A stretch of 47,701 nucleotides of DNA from a bacterium (GTDB lineage: Bacteria > Bacteroidota > Bacteroidia > NS11-12g > UBA9320): positions 1-47,701 of the forward strand of contig JAAEYY010000011.1 in assembly GCA_018223105.1 (NCBI GenBank). Direction: 5' to 3'. A program made the translations under genes and the position numbers. Of the stretch, positions 8,907-18,502 are shown piece by piece. Numbering within the stretch: position 1 is the first letter of the stretch; each line of letters begins with the position of its first letter. Under the pieces are notes generated by a model. It saw only the letters and a list, made by a program, of their open reading frames with translations, did not search any database and was not told where the DNA came from.

Positions 8907-10397
8907 CTAGTGTTTGAAGTGTCTGGTACCGGTAAATACCATGGTCAAGCCTCGCTCATCGCATGCATCGATGGATAAGTTATCTTTAATAGACCCTCCC
9001 GGTTGAATAATAGCGGCAACACCAGCTTCTGCTCCAATTTCAACACAATCTGGGAAAGGGAAAAAAGCATCCGATGCCATTACACAGTCCTTTAGGTCAA
9101 AGTTAAATGCTTTTGCTTTGGTTATTGCTTGTCTTAAGGCATCTACTCTGGAAGTTTGGCCTGTTCCGCTAGCAAGAAGTTGTCCGTCTTTAACCAGGAT
9201 AATTGCATTAGACTTGGTATTTTTTACAAGCTTATCTGCAAACAAGAGATCTTCAATTTGAGCATCGGTAGGTTTCTTTTTAGTTTGAACCTCTAATTCA
9301 GATGCTTTGACATTCTTCATGTCTCTGGCTTGAACCAACTTACCGTTTAATACAGTTCTTTCAATGTCTTGAGTTAATTCCACCATATTCCATTTAAGTA
9401 GAATTCTCTTTTTGGAAGAAGACAAGATTTCCAATGCTTCGGGATCAAATTCAGGAGCAATACAAATCTCATAGAAGATCTTATTGATCTCTTCAGCAGT
9501 TTCTTTATCTATTTTACGATCAGAAATGAAGATTCCTCCAAAAGCAGAAACCGGATCAGCAGCAAGTGAAGCTTCAAATGCCTCGAGAACCGTATCACGT
9601 TGAGCGCAACCACAAGCATTATTATGCTTTAATACTGCAAAGCTCGCCTGATCTGATCTTCGAATATCCATGATCAAATTCACTGCAGCATCAACATCTA
9701 AAAGATTGTTGTAGCTTAGTTCTTTACCGCCAAGTTGTTCAAACAACTCATCTATATTGCCGATAAATGAAGCTTCCTGATGAGGATTCTCACCATATCT
9801 CAATACTTTAACATCATTTCCCTTGAAGTAATTTCCGATAGCGCGATCGTAACTCATACTAGTTTCAAATGCAGCTGCAGCCAATGACTTTCTGAATTCC
9901 TCGGTTGTAGATCCCCCTTCAGATTTATAGTGTCGCTCAAATTCCTCGTACTGAACTTTGCTTGAAATGATGGCGGTATCTTTATAATTCTTGGCCGTTG
10001 CTCGAATCAAACTGATTCCACCTATATCAATTTTTTCAATAATTTCCTGATGACCAGCTCCGGAAGCTAAGGTTGCTTCAAAAGGATACAAATCAACAAT
10101 TACTAAATCAATAGATGGAATTCCATGCTCTTCAAGCTCTTTAAGGTCCTGCTCGTTCTCTCTTCGGTATAAAATTCCACCAAAAATTGCGGGATGAAGC
10201 GTCTTCACTCTTCCACCAAATACAGCAGGGTAATTCGTATAATCTTCCACTGCTTCTACTGGTATACCCAAATTCTCTAGATACTTTTGAGTACCCCCGG
10301 TTGAATAAATTTTAACTTGATTCTTTGCCAATTCTTGGGCTAATGAATCTATACCTTCTTTATTGAAAACTGATATTAAAGCTGACTTGATTTGCAT
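8907..10397 (-). CDS. purH: Bifunctional AICAR transformylase / IMP cyclohydrolase
   Basis: 496 aa, slightly shorter than E. coli PurH (529). Catalyses the last two steps of de novo purine synthesis: AICAR formylation with 10-formyl-THF, then closure to IMP. N-terminal MGS-like cyclohydrolase domain (MQIKSALISVFNKEGI, then IYSTGG and GGRVKTLHP), followed by the transformylase domain with the catalytic Lys-His motif in VLKHNNACGCA, and a C-terminus with SDAFFPFPDCVE and IIQPGGSIKD. A single transcription unit: -7 box TAGTTTTG at 10405-10412 only 7 bases before ATG, implying a nearly leaderless mRNA. Confidence 0.97.
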   Translation of the reverse strand: MQIKSALISVFNKEGIDSLAQELAKNQVKIYSTGGTQKYLENLGIPVEAVEDYTNYPAVFGGRVKTLHPAIFGGILYRRENEQDLKELEEHGIPSIDLVIVDLYPFEATLASGAGHQEIIEKIDIGGISLIRATAKNYKDTAIISSKVQYEEFERHYKSEGGSTTEEFRKSLAAAAFETSMSYDRAIGNYFKGNDVKVLRYGENPHQEASFIGNIDELFEQLGGKELSYNNLLDVDAAVNLIMDIRRSDQASFAVLKHNNACGCAQRDTVLEAFEASLAADPVSAFGGIFISDRKIDKETAEEINKIFYEICIAPEFDPEALEILSSSKKRILLKWNMVELTQDIERTVLNGKLVQARDMKNVKASELEVQTKKKPTDAQIEDLLFADKLVKNTKSNAIILVKDGQLLASGTGQTSRVDALRQAITKAKAFNFDLKDCVMASDAFFPFPDCVEIGAEAGVAAIIQPGGSIKDNLSIDACDERGLTMVFTGTRHFKH

Positions 10398-10404
10398 TGC
10401 GCGG

Positions 10405-10412
10405 CAAAACTA
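10405..10412 (-). promoter_or_regulatory. -7 box TAGTTTTG for purH
   Basis: Exact TAnnTTTG match on the minus strand, 7 bases before the purH ATG at 10397. The expected start point falls within a few bases of the start codon. Confidence 0.6.
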
Positions 10413-10470
10413 CACCGATCCTTTTTAAGAGCCATTAAATTCCTTAAGATTTATACGTATTTATTCACAT

Positions 10471-13461
10471 TTAAAAACCGTAACCTAAGGAAAGGTGCAG
10501 CATCGACTTCTGAAGACTCGAATTTTCAATGCCATAAGCTAAGTCTGCTCTTAAAGTGTAAGAATAAATTTTGGTATGTAAGCCCCAACCAATGCAACCT
10601 ATCATTGGGTTCTTTATGTTTCTTACTTCTATAGTGAGGCTTGATCCGCGAGAATCAAATGTTCTTGAATTTAATGCATTGGCAGGATCCAATATGGATG
10701 TTCCATACATGGAGCTTCCAATGTCGCCGAATACTACAAATTGTAAATGATCAAACAACTCCGAAACTATGGGTCTTTTGTATACCAGTTCGAGAAATTT
10801 GAACCTCAATTCAGCATTTAAAACCCCATAAGTATTGCCATTTCTATAATTAATCGGGAATCCCCTTACTCCATAGATCATCCTGTAAAGTGAAGCAGGT
10901 TTATAACTGCTAAATTCGCGATTTTCAAAATTGGCCAGTAAATCAGCTGAGGTTCCGCCCAAAACAAAAAACAAGGGTTGAGTTCCAACTGAATTTCCTG
11001 CACTTCCTCTAACAAACATGTGAAACCAAGGCCTGAATGTCTTTTCTAATTGAGCAGAGAGACTGGTAGTAAGCGCATATTTTTGATTACTAAGGTCGTA
11101 TAATGGCTCAACACTCAGGTCACTCGAAAAGATAAGTGGTTGCGGTCGGCCTTGCTCAGCTTGGTTTACGCCAAAATGAAAGTTGAGCCTGTTCTGAAGA
11201 AAATACTTCTGTTCGCTTTCCTGCTGCAAATTCTCATCATCTGTAACTAATGGATTTCTAATATCCAATCTTGCTGCAATATCGTGATTCACTCTCCACG
11301 AATTACCTGCTAAAACCCTCCAATTTAGGCCAATTAAGTTAGTGCCATTTTTGAAAAGATCAGTGCGGCTCCTCGACTCAAAGCTTAATCTTTGGCGATG
11401 TAAAAACCGAATAGAAAAAGGAAGTTTTGCCGTATTAGTATACTTAAAAACCACATCTCTATTAGTCCATATTCGGAATCCATAATAACTGAGTTCTATT
11501 TTTTTTGTGTTAAACTGATTCTCAAATCCGGCACCCAGTCTTACCCCCAATTGGTTAGGGCCGTAAGATGGAATCGCGGTTCCAAAAGGCACATCTCGCG
11601 TTACGGGAAGTTCATTGTAAAACTGGAAATAGAAAAGCTTCGGTCGATATAATTCAGGTGAAATGCTGATAGTAGCATTTTGATTATTTAAATAATCTGC
11701 CACTTGCTTTAGTGAATCGTAATTAGACAAGGTAAAATCCATTTCCGGTGGCACCGGCGACTGAAAAATGTAGTCTGGTAAAGAATCCTCCGAGATTACA
11801 TACTCATCCGTAATTACTTTGCTCGTTTCTTTTGAAGACCTACTGAATAAATAGGTTGGGATTAAAGTGTCGTATCGGAAATATTCATCATAGGGTATAG
11901 ATTCAGTAATAAACAAGGATGATTCTCCCAAATTACTTACATACTCAGCCAAGAATTTCTCATTTACCTGATGATACAGAATATCTGCTCTGTAATCTGT
12001 TAGATATACCAGTTCTCCTGTTTCCAGATTTAATACCATCCCGTTGTAAACACCATTTAAATTACAGTTGAAGTATAGTAGCTTATCTACCTTTATCATT
12101 TGACGGATGTTGCCATTCATCTTCAATAAAGTGTCTTGTATACCTTCTACTTCTGATACTAGCACCCCTTTAGCCATTTGGGAATGCAAAAAGTAAATAG
12201 CCCCGTGGTCTGAAAATGCAAAATCTCGAATAAAAACATCTGACTTTTCAAAAAGCTTCTGTGGTTCAAGTCCTGCCTTTGTTTCTTTTATAGCGAATAC
12301 GGTACTTTTTAATACGCTGGAACTCAATACATATAACTGATCATTCTGTACCCAAACTTTCTCTATTCCGGGTATCTTAAGTTGGTAGTATTTTAACTTG
12401 CCGCTATGGTATTTATACACTCCATACTCCCCATTTTTTAGTACGAAAGAATAAAGAACATCAGCCTGTTTAATGAGTCCGCCTTTAAAACCCGCAAGTG
12501 GTAGATCTTCCTTCTTATAATTAAATATGGTTTTAGTTTTTTCATGCTCATGCAGAGTCAATGCGTAGCCATCCAAATGCCGATCTACGGTGTAAAGCTC
12601 ATGCTCACCGGCAACATAGAGATCATGCGTTTTCTGATCTGATAACAAAATACCATTTACCGGCATTCTTTTTTGTTGATCAAACAAATACGCGGTGTGA
12701 TAATACTCCCGCCATTCCTTGAATAGCTCAAAACTTGTTTTTTGAAAAGAGAAATACAGTGCAGAATTAAATTTCCGGGTAAGTCGGGTCATGTACAAGA
12801 CTGTACTAATTGCACTTTCCCCATACTCATCAGTGAGAAACTTCCAGAACGACGCTCCTTTGATTGCATCGTATTCATCCGGTACAGCACTGAAATTTTC
12901 AATTCCGTACCGCTCATAAACAAGTCGCCAGCGATTATCGAGTTCCGGACTCCACTGATCTCTCAAATACAACGTAATGCCCGGTATAACCCAGGAAGGT
13001 AAATAGAAAAGATTAGCACTTTTCACTCTATCTTGAAAAGTACTTCCGTATATCATCTCCTGAAGGATGAGTAATACCAATTGACTTTTGAAGTCGCTTA
13101 CAATCTTTGACTCTTCATCGTAAACATTAATTACAATTTTATCAATCTTATCTATCAAGGTCCCCCCCTGATTTCCATCTTTAATTACATACTCAGAACC
13201 CAATTGATCTGCAATTCGAGAATTTTCAACCAGCATAATGTCCACTTTACCATTGAGATGGTAGTTGAGACTATTCTGGAGTTTGTAGAGTTCTGATTTA
13301 AACTGAGGTCGGAGATAGTCTACAAAATCTGCTTTTTCTCCTTGGTAAAAGAAATTGAAATCTTCTATACTGTGTATATGCCATTCACCATCATCGGCTT
13401 TGGCAAATGAGACAGTGCTCAGTATAAGAATGAATGATATTAGCTTTTGAAAAAACTTCAA
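10471..13461 (-). CDS. Outer-membrane beta-barrel protein with degenerate peptidase-MA-like N-terminus
   Basis: 996 aa from a TTG at 13461, chosen because it gives a clean signal peptide (MKFFQKLISFILILSTVSFA, then KADD); an in-frame ATG at 13530 would add 23 residues and bury the signal. Residues about 25-260 resemble the peptidase MA/gluzincin-like region of TolB-type fusion proteins, but the expected HExxH is QEMIY (134-138), and LPSWVIPGITLYL (154-166) lacks the glutamate usual in the W..EG motif. A middle region of repeated beta strands (about 280-560) may be a propeller. The last ~330 residues look like a BamA/surface-antigen-type barrel ending in LHLSLGYGF, with terminal Phe. Role unknown; probably a non-catalytic outer-membrane scaffold. 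Confidence 0.82.
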   Translation of the reverse strand: MKFFQKLISFILILSTVSFAKADDGEWHIHSIEDFNFFYQGEKADFVDYLRPQFKSELYKLQNSLNYHLNGKVDIMLVENSRIADQLGSEYVIKDGNQGGTLIDKIDKIVINVYDEESKIVSDFKSQLVLLILQEMIYGSTFQDRVKSANLFYLPSWVIPGITLYLRDQWSPELDNRWRLVYERYGIENFSAVPDEYDAIKGASFWKFLTDEYGESAISTVLYMTRLTRKFNSALYFSFQKTSFELFKEWREYYHTAYLFDQQKRMPVNGILLSDQKTHDLYVAGEHELYTVDRHLDGYALTLHEHEKTKTIFNYKKEDLPLAGFKGGLIKQADVLYSFVLKNGEYGVYKYHSGKLKYYQLKIPGIEKVWVQNDQLYVLSSSVLKSTVFAIKETKAGLEPQKLFEKSDVFIRDFAFSDHGAIYFLHSQMAKGVLVSEVEGIQDTLLKMNGNIRQMIKVDKLLYFNCNLNGVYNGMVLNLETGELVYLTDYRADILYHQVNEKFLAEYVSNLGESSLFITESIPYDEYFRYDTLIPTYLFSRSSKETSKVITDEYVISEDSLPDYIFQSPVPPEMDFTLSNYDSLKQVADYLNNQNATISISPELYRPKLFYFQFYNELPVTRDVPFGTAIPSYGPNQLGVRLGAGFENQFNTKKIELSYYGFRIWTNRDVVFKYTNTAKLPFSIRFLHRQRLSFESRSRTDLFKNGTNLIGLNWRVLAGNSWRVNHDIAARLDIRNPLVTDDENLQQESEQKYFLQNRLNFHFGVNQAEQGRPQPLIFSSDLSVEPLYDLSNQKYALTTSLSAQLEKTFRPWFHMFVRGSAGNSVGTQPLFFVLGGTSADLLANFENREFSSYKPASLYRMIYGVRGFPINYRNGNTYGVLNAELRFKFLELVYKRPIVSELFDHLQFVVFGDIGSSMYGTSILDPANALNSRTFDSRGSSLTIEVRNIKNPMIGCIGWGLHTKIYSYTLRADLAYGIENSSLQKSMLHLSLGYGF

Positions 13462-13515
13462 GTTCTGATCAGTGCAATATAATAGCAACGATTCTTTTAA
13501 TGAAATCGCATTCTT

Positions 13516-13523
13516 TAATTTTG
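13516..13523 (+). promoter_or_regulatory. -7 box TAATTTTG for rocD
   Basis: Exact TAnnTTTG match ending 5 bases before the rocD ATG (13529), so the transcript should be leaderless or nearly so. The -33 element is not clear. The box lies inside the 67-bp space between the divergent rocD and barrel genes and argues against any rocD start upstream of it. Confidence 0.6.
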
Positions 13524-13528
13524 CTCCC

Positions 13529-14764
13529 ATGCAAAAAGATCAGAATTATTACATTTCTCTTGAAGATAAATACGGAGCTCATAACTACCATCCACTGCCG
13601 GTAGTACTAGAAAAAGGGGAAGGAATTTATGTTTGGGATACCGATGGTAAACGATATTTCGATTTCCTCTCGGCTTATAGTGCGATGAACCAAGGACATT
13701 GCCATCCCAAAATCATAAAGGCTTTAACTGATCAAGCTCAGAAACTTACACTTACCTCAAGAGCATTTTATAATAGCGCCCTTGGCGAATACGAAAAATA
13801 CATCACCAATTATTTTGGATACGATAAAGTATTACCGATGAACTCCGGTGCTGAAGCTGTCGAAACCGCGCTGAAGCTCTGCAGAAAATGGGCTTACGAA
13901 GTAAAAGGGACATCTGAAAATGATGCTGTCATTCTTTTTGCAACTGAAAACTTCCACGGAAGAACCCTTGGAATTATATCTGCATCAACCGACCCGAGCA
14001 GCAAAGCCGGTTTTGGTCCTTACTTGCCCGGTGTTCAAGTTATTGAATACAACAACCTAGATGCGCTTGAAACTGCGCTTCAAAATAAAAATGTTGCGGG
14101 ATTCTGTGTAGAACCGATCCAAGGTGAGGCCGGTGTGGTTGTACCTGATGAAGGTTATCTAAAAAAGGCATACGAATTATGTAAGGCTAACAATGCCTTG
14201 TTTATTGCCGATGAAGTTCAAACCGGAATTGGGAGAACCGGTAAATTATTGGCTTGCGACCATGAAGAGGTAAGACCCGATATTGTGATCTTGGGAAAAG
14301 CACTTTCAGGAGGAGTATTTCCGGTATCTGCGGTCTTAGCGGATGATGAAATCATGCTTACCATAAAACCGGGAGAACACGGCTCTACTTTTGGTGGAAA
14401 CCCCTTGGCTAACAAAGTAGCTGAAGCAGCATTAGAGGTGATCAAAGATGAACAATTAGCGGAAAATGCACAGCGCTTAGGAGTGATTTTCAGAGACAGA
14501 ATGGAAAAAATCGATAGTGATTTAATTGAACTCGTTCGAGGTAAAGGCTTGCTTAATGCTGTGGTTATTAAGCCCTTCGGGGACAATAAAACGGCCTATG
14601 ATGTCTGTCTAGCTCTACGAGATAAAGGTCTGCTTGCGAAGCAAACTCATACCCATATTATTCGCTTTGCGCCACCATTGGTAATCAACGAAGAGCAATT
14701 GCATGAAGCATGCGACATTATACAAAGCACCATTGAAGAGCTGAGCATGGTGGCAAGTAACTGA
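13529..14764 (+). CDS. rocD: Ornithine aminotransferase
   Basis: 411 aa. PLP enzyme converting ornithine and 2-oxoglutarate to glutamate-5-semialdehyde and glutamate, linking arginine and proline metabolism. N-terminus [20 protein letters not shown] is diagnostic for ornithine aminotransferase. Other class III features are [24 protein letters not shown], the PLP-phosphate and ring contacts around [11 protein letters not shown] and FIADEVQTG, and the Schiff-base lysine in [14 protein letters not shown]. An in-frame TTG 57 bases upstream is rejected since the family begins at this ATG and the -7 box lies between them. Divergent from the barrel gene and convergent with the phosphatase gene. Confidence 0.97.
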   Translation: MQKDQNYYISLEDKYGAHNYHPLPVVLEKGEGIYVWDTDGKRYFDFLSAYSAMNQGHCHPKIIKALTDQAQKLTLTSRAFYNSALGEYEKYITNYFGYDKVLPMNSGAEAVETALKLCRKWAYEVKGTSENDAVILFATENFHGRTLGIISASTDPSSKAGFGPYLPGVQVIEYNNLDALETALQNKNVAGFCVEPIQGEAGVVVPDEGYLKKAYELCKANNALFIADEVQTGIGRTGKLLACDHEEVRPDIVILGKALSGGVFPVSAVLADDEIMLTIKPGEHGSTFGGNPLANKVAEAALEVIKDEQLAENAQRLGVIFRDRMEKIDSDLIELVRGKGLLNAVVIKPFGDNKTAYDVCLALRDKGLLAKQTHTHIIRFAPPLVINEEQLHEACDIIQSTIEELSMVASN

Positions 14765-14765
14765 T

Positions 14766-14788
14766 GATTAAAAGCTTCCTGTTTAATC
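14766..14788. terminator. Possible bidirectional hairpin between rocD and phosphatase genes
   Basis: Inverted repeat GATTAAA (14766-14772) / TTTAATC (14782-14788) with a 9-base loop, just past the rocD stop and overlapping the stop of the convergent phosphatase gene. The stem is AT-rich with one GC pair, so it is weak. Called on position more than stability. Confidence 0.3.
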
Positions 14789-15289
14789 AGGCATATCTTC
14801 AATCAGTCTCCTTAAATTAGGAAACCAAAACTTATTATAGCCGTATTCTTCAGATTCAAACTCAGATAGAGCTTGTTCTTTAGTCCACCCTTCTACATGA
14901 ATACGATATGCAGCAATGGCCACACCGGTTCGGTCGGAACCGTGTTTGCAATGAATCAACAAGGGTTTTGGTGCTTCCGCAATGGTTGCAAGGATACGGT
15001 TGAGGTCTTTTTCATTCATGAGTCGGGCAGAAATGCGAAGATGATACAGCTTCACTTTAGAACCTCCAGCTTCTTTCTCATCACTGGCAAAGGCTCTGAG
15101 ATTCAAGACCGATGCAATCCCCAAACTATCCAAAGCTTTAAAATCTAAGGTGGAGGGTTGAGCAGATCTGCAAATACTATCGCTGACCCAATGAAAATTT
15201 TCTATTTGTGTAAAGCTTGTAACGGGCTCTCTTGAAATCCATGAGCCGCAAAGGGCCAAAACTAGAATGAGAAGCAGGTTTTTAGTCAT
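14783..15289 (-). CDS. Exported dual-specificity/tyrosine phosphatase-like protein
   Basis: 168 aa. N-terminal hydrophobic segment ([18 protein letters not shown]) is a signal peptide or, with Cys14 in LALCGS, possibly a lipoprotein signal. The body has the DSP/PTP-like order: [13 protein letters not shown] (like the YRSGQP motif of this family), a VLNLR strand, and the P-loop [10 protein letters not shown] with Cys114 and Arg120. The usual HCxxGxxRT signature is intact, so the enzyme should be active; the substrate (protein, phosphoinositide-like or sugar phosphate) cannot be told. The ATG lies inside the end of miaB (8-bp overlap), so the two are probably co-transcribed and translationally coupled. 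Confidence 0.85.
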   Translation of the reverse strand: MTKNLLLILVLALCGSWISREPVTSFTQIENFHWVSDSICRSAQPSTLDFKALDSLGIASVLNLRAFASDEKEAGGSKVKLYHLRISARLMNEKDLNRILATIAEAPKPLLIHCKHGSDRTGVAIAAYRIHVEGWTKEQALSEFESEEYGYNKFWFPNLRRLIEDMPD

Positions 15290-16676
15290 TCACAACCCTA
15301 CCAATCAGACTTGTAGTGGTACTTCTTTCAATCTCCACGGTCACATATTCGCCTTTTTGATAATGCTCCTTTGGAAAAATACAGACAATATTTTGATCGT
15401 TTCGGCCCATCCAGTCTTGATCCGACTTTTTAGACTCTCCTTCAATCAGCACCTTATACCTTTTACCCTCTCTGGCTTTATTCTTTCGCTTCGCGACCGC
15501 ATTTTGAATCTCAATCACCTCTGCTAAACGACGTTTTTTCACATCGTATGGAACATCATCTTCAAACTTTCGGGCGGCAAGGGTTCCCGGTCTTTCTGAA
15601 TAGAAGTACATATACGAAAAATCGAACTCAGAATTGCGCATCAAGTCTAAAGTATCTTCATGTTCTTCTTCTGTTTCGGAACAGAAGCCTGAAATGATAT
15701 CACAGCTAATTCCGCAATCCGGTATCAACTCTCTTATTCGAGCCACTTTAGAATCGTACCATTCACGAGTATAGGTTCGATTCATTTTCTCCAAAATTCT
15801 GGAGTTTCCACTTTGTGCCGGTAAATGAATATAGTTACAAATGTTCTCGTACTTCATCATGGTGAAAAGAACATCGTCGGTAATATCTTTTGGATGAGAG
15901 GTAGAGAAACGAACTCTTAATTCCGGACTCACTTGAGCCACTTTTTCTAATAGCTGCGCAAAGTTCACGCTTTGCTCCTGCTCTTCTGCACTCAGTTTAT
16001 CAAAATTCTTCTTTGGACCACCGCCATACCAGAGGTAAGAGTCTACATTCTGCCCCAAAAGGGTTACTTCTTTGTAGCCTTGAGCGTGTAATTCTTGAAC
16101 CTCGCCTACGATGCTTTCCGGACTTCTGCTTCTTTCTCTTCCACGCGTGAATGGCACAACACAGAAAGTACACATATTATCACAACCTCGCATGATAGAA
16201 ACAAAAGCAGTGACTCCATTACTGTTTAATCGAGTAGGCTGAATTTCTGCATAAGTTTCTTCCAGTGATAAGATGACGTTCATGGCCTTGCGACCGTCTT
16301 CCACCTCACTTAAAAGAATGGGAAGTTCTCTATATGTATCTGGACCGGCTACGATATCTACGAGTTTCTCTTCTTCAAGAAGCTGTTTTTTCAATCGCTC
16401 TGCCATACAACCCAAAACCCCAATGGTGAGATCGCGGTTGTGTTTTTTATTATGTCGAAGGGCCTTAAGTCTATGTCTGATCTTCTGCTCTGCATTATCG
16501 CGAATAGAGCAAGTATTGATGAAGATGATGTCTGCATCCTCTTCATTCTGAATTGTCTCTACTCCATTCTGAGCCATGATAGAAGCCACAACTTCACTAT
16601 CTGCAAAGTTCATTGCACAACCATAGCTCTCGATAAAGAGCTTCTTCCCTTCTGTTTTTACTTCTGTCGTTTCCAT
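15282..16676 (-). CDS. miaB: tRNA-2-methylthio-N6-dimethylallyladenosine synthase
   Basis: 464 aa from ATG 16676 (a TTG one codon earlier is less likely). Radical-SAM methylthiotransferase that modifies i6A37 of tRNAs reading UNN codons. N-terminal UPF0004 domain with the auxiliary 4Fe-4S ligands Cys20 (SYGCAMNF), Cys56 (NTCSIRD) and Cys90 (VLGCMAE); radical-SAM cluster Cys164, Cys168, Cys171 in [11 protein letters not shown]-terminal TRAM domain (about 400-460). The motif [16 protein letters not shown] is typical of MiaB rather than MtaB or RimO. A TACCTTTG -7 box lies 10 bases upstream. The downstream phosphatase gene overlaps by 8 bp. Confidence 0.96.
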   Translation of the reverse strand: METTEVKTEGKKLFIESYGCAMNFADSEVVASIMAQNGVETIQNEEDADIIFINTCSIRDNAEQKIRHRLKALRHNKKHNRDLTIGVLGCMAERLKKQLLEEEKLVDIVAGPDTYRELPILLSEVEDGRKAMNVILSLEETYAEIQPTRLNSNGVTAFVSIMRGCDNMCTFCVVPFTRGRERSRSPESIVGEVQELHAQGYKEVTLLGQNVDSYLWYGGGPKKNFDKLSAEEQEQSVNFAQLLEKVAQVSPELRVRFSTSHPKDITDDVLFTMMKYENICNYIHLPAQSGNSRILEKMNRTYTREWYDSKVARIRELIPDCGISCDIISGFCSETEEEHEDTLDLMRNSEFDFSYMYFYSERPGTLAARKFEDDVPYDVKKRRLAEVIEIQNAVAKRKNKAREGKRYKVLIEGESKKSDQDWMGRNDQNIVCIFPKEHYQKGEYVTVEIERSTTTSLIGRVVND

Positions 16677-16686
16677 CAAAGAGTTG

Positions 16687-16694
16687 CAAAGGTA
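16687..16694 (-). promoter_or_regulatory. -7 box TACCTTTG for miaB
   Basis: Exact TAnnTTTG on the minus strand, 10 bases before ATG 16676. Predicted 5' untranslated region is about 5 bases. No matching TTG at 19-21 bases. Confidence 0.55.
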
Positions 16695-16788
16695 ATATCA
16701 ATATGCAAAGAATAGCGAAGGCTATTATTGCTCTAATCTGAATATAATGTAATTTACATGCTCTAATATTGTGTAATTCTCCATTGAA

Positions 16789-17568
16789 ATGAAAAACATC
16801 ACTCTAGTTCTCTTCTTATTTTCCCTTTTTGCAGTAAATGCATGTAAAGAAAAACCTGAGCCGGAACCCACTCCTGTGGTAAATATGGAAGTGAAATTTG
16901 ATGGCTGCTTACTACTGAGCCAAACCGAAGATGGACAACTCATTGAATATACCTACAGCACTAATCATCGAATTATTGAGGCTAAATTCAATAATAAAAC
17001 CACTGAGTTTAAGTACGATAATGACAATAGAATAATAGAGATTGTAAATGGATCTAATGTTGCAGAACTCACCTATAGCAATAGCCAAATATATCCCGAC
17101 CGTATTGAGATTAGAGATGATGATATACTAGCGCAGTACTTGGTAATTGAACAGAAAAACATGCAACTCACCAAAGTAAAAACCTATAATAATTACGATT
17201 CAATCAATGCTGAACAAGTATTGGCCCTGGTTTACGACAATCAAGATTCTTTAATACAAATGGTGGTGGATATTTATGACTTTGCTTCAAAGGGGTATTA
17301 CCGCTTCATTGATGCCCGAAACATCGAAACGGATGGTAACCCAAATCCATTGTTCCAGAGTTTTGCCACTTTGTATATGAATATTACCAATCCCTTTGCA
17401 TATTCCAAACTCAATATTATTGATGCTGACCTGTTTATTCTTGGCCAGCCTTCAAACTTCAACAGCTCCTACACCTATAATGAGGATGATTACCCTTTAA
17501 CTGCAGATATCAATATTCCGGGATTTGTTAAAAGCCTAGAATTCACATATAAATGTGCAGAGAAATAA
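16789..17568 (+). CDS. Lipoprotein with YD-like beta repeats
   Basis: 259 aa, no named family recognised with certainty; resembles Bacteroidetes DUF4595-type proteins. Lipoprotein signal with lipid Cys19 (FLFSLFAVNAC, then KEKPEPEPTP, a proline/glutamate tether). The mature part has short repeated strands of the YD-repeat style (YTYSTNHRIIEAKF, FKYDNDNRIIEIVN, LTYSNSQIYPDRIE) and ends in LEFTYKCAEK. Probably sits on the outer membrane facing periplasm or surface. Divergent from miaB. A near-match -7 box TAATATTG lies at 16764-16771. The next gene encodes a related protein. Confidence 0.75.
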   Translation: MKNITLVLFLFSLFAVNACKEKPEPEPTPVVNMEVKFDGCLLLSQTEDGQLIEYTYSTNHRIIEAKFNNKTTEFKYDNDNRIIEIVNGSNVAELTYSNSQIYPDRIEIRDDDILAQYLVIEQKNMQLTKVKTYNNYDSINAEQVLALVYDNQDSLIQMVVDIYDFASKGYYRFIDARNIETDGNPNPLFQSFATLYMNITNPFAYSKLNIIDADLFILGQPSNFNSSYTYNEDDYPLTADINIPGFVKSLEFTYKCAEK

Positions 17569-17653
17569 GGCTCGGGTTTAAAATTGACAAAGGTAGCTTC
17601 CGACTTGACGAGTAGCATTCCTTCTAAATTTTCAATCCCGATCTTTGAATGGA

Positions 17654-18454
17654 ATGAAAGCCTCTATATCAAATATTAGCCTGTTCTTCTTTCTTGGGCT
17701 TGGAATTTTTAACTCCTGTAAAGACCGCATTGACATGCCTGCAAGCTCCGGCAATAATGAATGTCGTCTCACTTTCTACTCAGAAACTGACAGTACGAAT
17801 CAGGACTTTTATAGAGTTGAATTTGAATTAGATGACCTTCTGGATAAAATTCGTTTCGCCCACGTGATGGACAATGGAATGTCTTACAAGTATTTCTTTC
17901 ACTATTCCAATGATAGTCTCATCCTTGCGAAAGAAGGCGACCACAGTTATCACTTCAAATACAAAAATGATCTACTTTCAAGAATTGAAGTTAAATACAA
18001 AGGAGCACTTGCCGGGATATATGAAGTGATGTACTTGGGTAACGACGAGAAATCAATCAATTGCTACGCGCCCAATGACACTTTAACAAGTAAGCGTTAT
18101 AGCTATGCCAGGAACACCAATTCCGGCATTTATATGGCCGACCTAGACTATGTAGATACTGCAAGACGAGTTCTAATAAACGCAATACGAGATTCCATGG
18201 ATATTGAGGTATTTCAAAACTACCCTTTGATGCTCACTCAATTAATTCATCGACAAATGATGCCCGAGTTTTTAAATGCACCATCCGTTAGGTCATGTTC
18301 ATGGATAGGAACCAATGCAAGTTATAAATACAAAAAAGAAATAATTAAGGCAAATGGTTTACTCCCTCTGCAGACCAGAGGCCGATTTTTCAACCTGGAA
18401 GATTCAACTACTTCTTTCAGAGAATACAACTACCGATATACCTGCTTGCCATAA
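17654..18454 (+). CDS. Second YD-like lipoprotein, related to its neighbour
   Basis: 266 aa from ATG 17654; a TTG three codons earlier is possible. Lipoprotein-type signal with Cys22 (FFFLGLGIFNSC). Like the preceding gene it has an N-terminal Cys-containing strand (NECRLTFYSE), YD-like strands (SYKYFFHYSNDSLILAK, YHFKYKNDLLSRIEVKY) and a closing strand with cysteine (YNYRYTCLP). The pattern suggests an old tandem duplication with strong divergence. The 85-bp gap between them has no clear promoter. Function unknown; an envelope-anchored beta protein is likely. Confidence 0.72.
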   Translation: MKASISNISLFFFLGLGIFNSCKDRIDMPASSGNNECRLTFYSETDSTNQDFYRVEFELDDLLDKIRFAHVMDNGMSYKYFFHYSNDSLILAKEGDHSYHFKYKNDLLSRIEVKYKGALAGIYEVMYLGNDEKSINCYAPNDTLTSKRYSYARNTNSGIYMADLDYVDTARRVLINAIRDSMDIEVFQNYPLMLTQLIHRQMMPEFLNAPSVRSCSWIGTNASYKYKKEIIKANGLLPLQTRGRFFNLEDSTTSFREYNYRYTCLP

Positions 18455-18502
18455 GTCTAGATAATCTTCAGAGAACTGATATATTAGCGGCTTATTAGAG
18501 CT

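Noticed and set aside
13472-13528. Upstream extension of rocD
   Set aside because: The -7 box TAATTTTG lies inside the extension and the family starts at the ATG at 13529.
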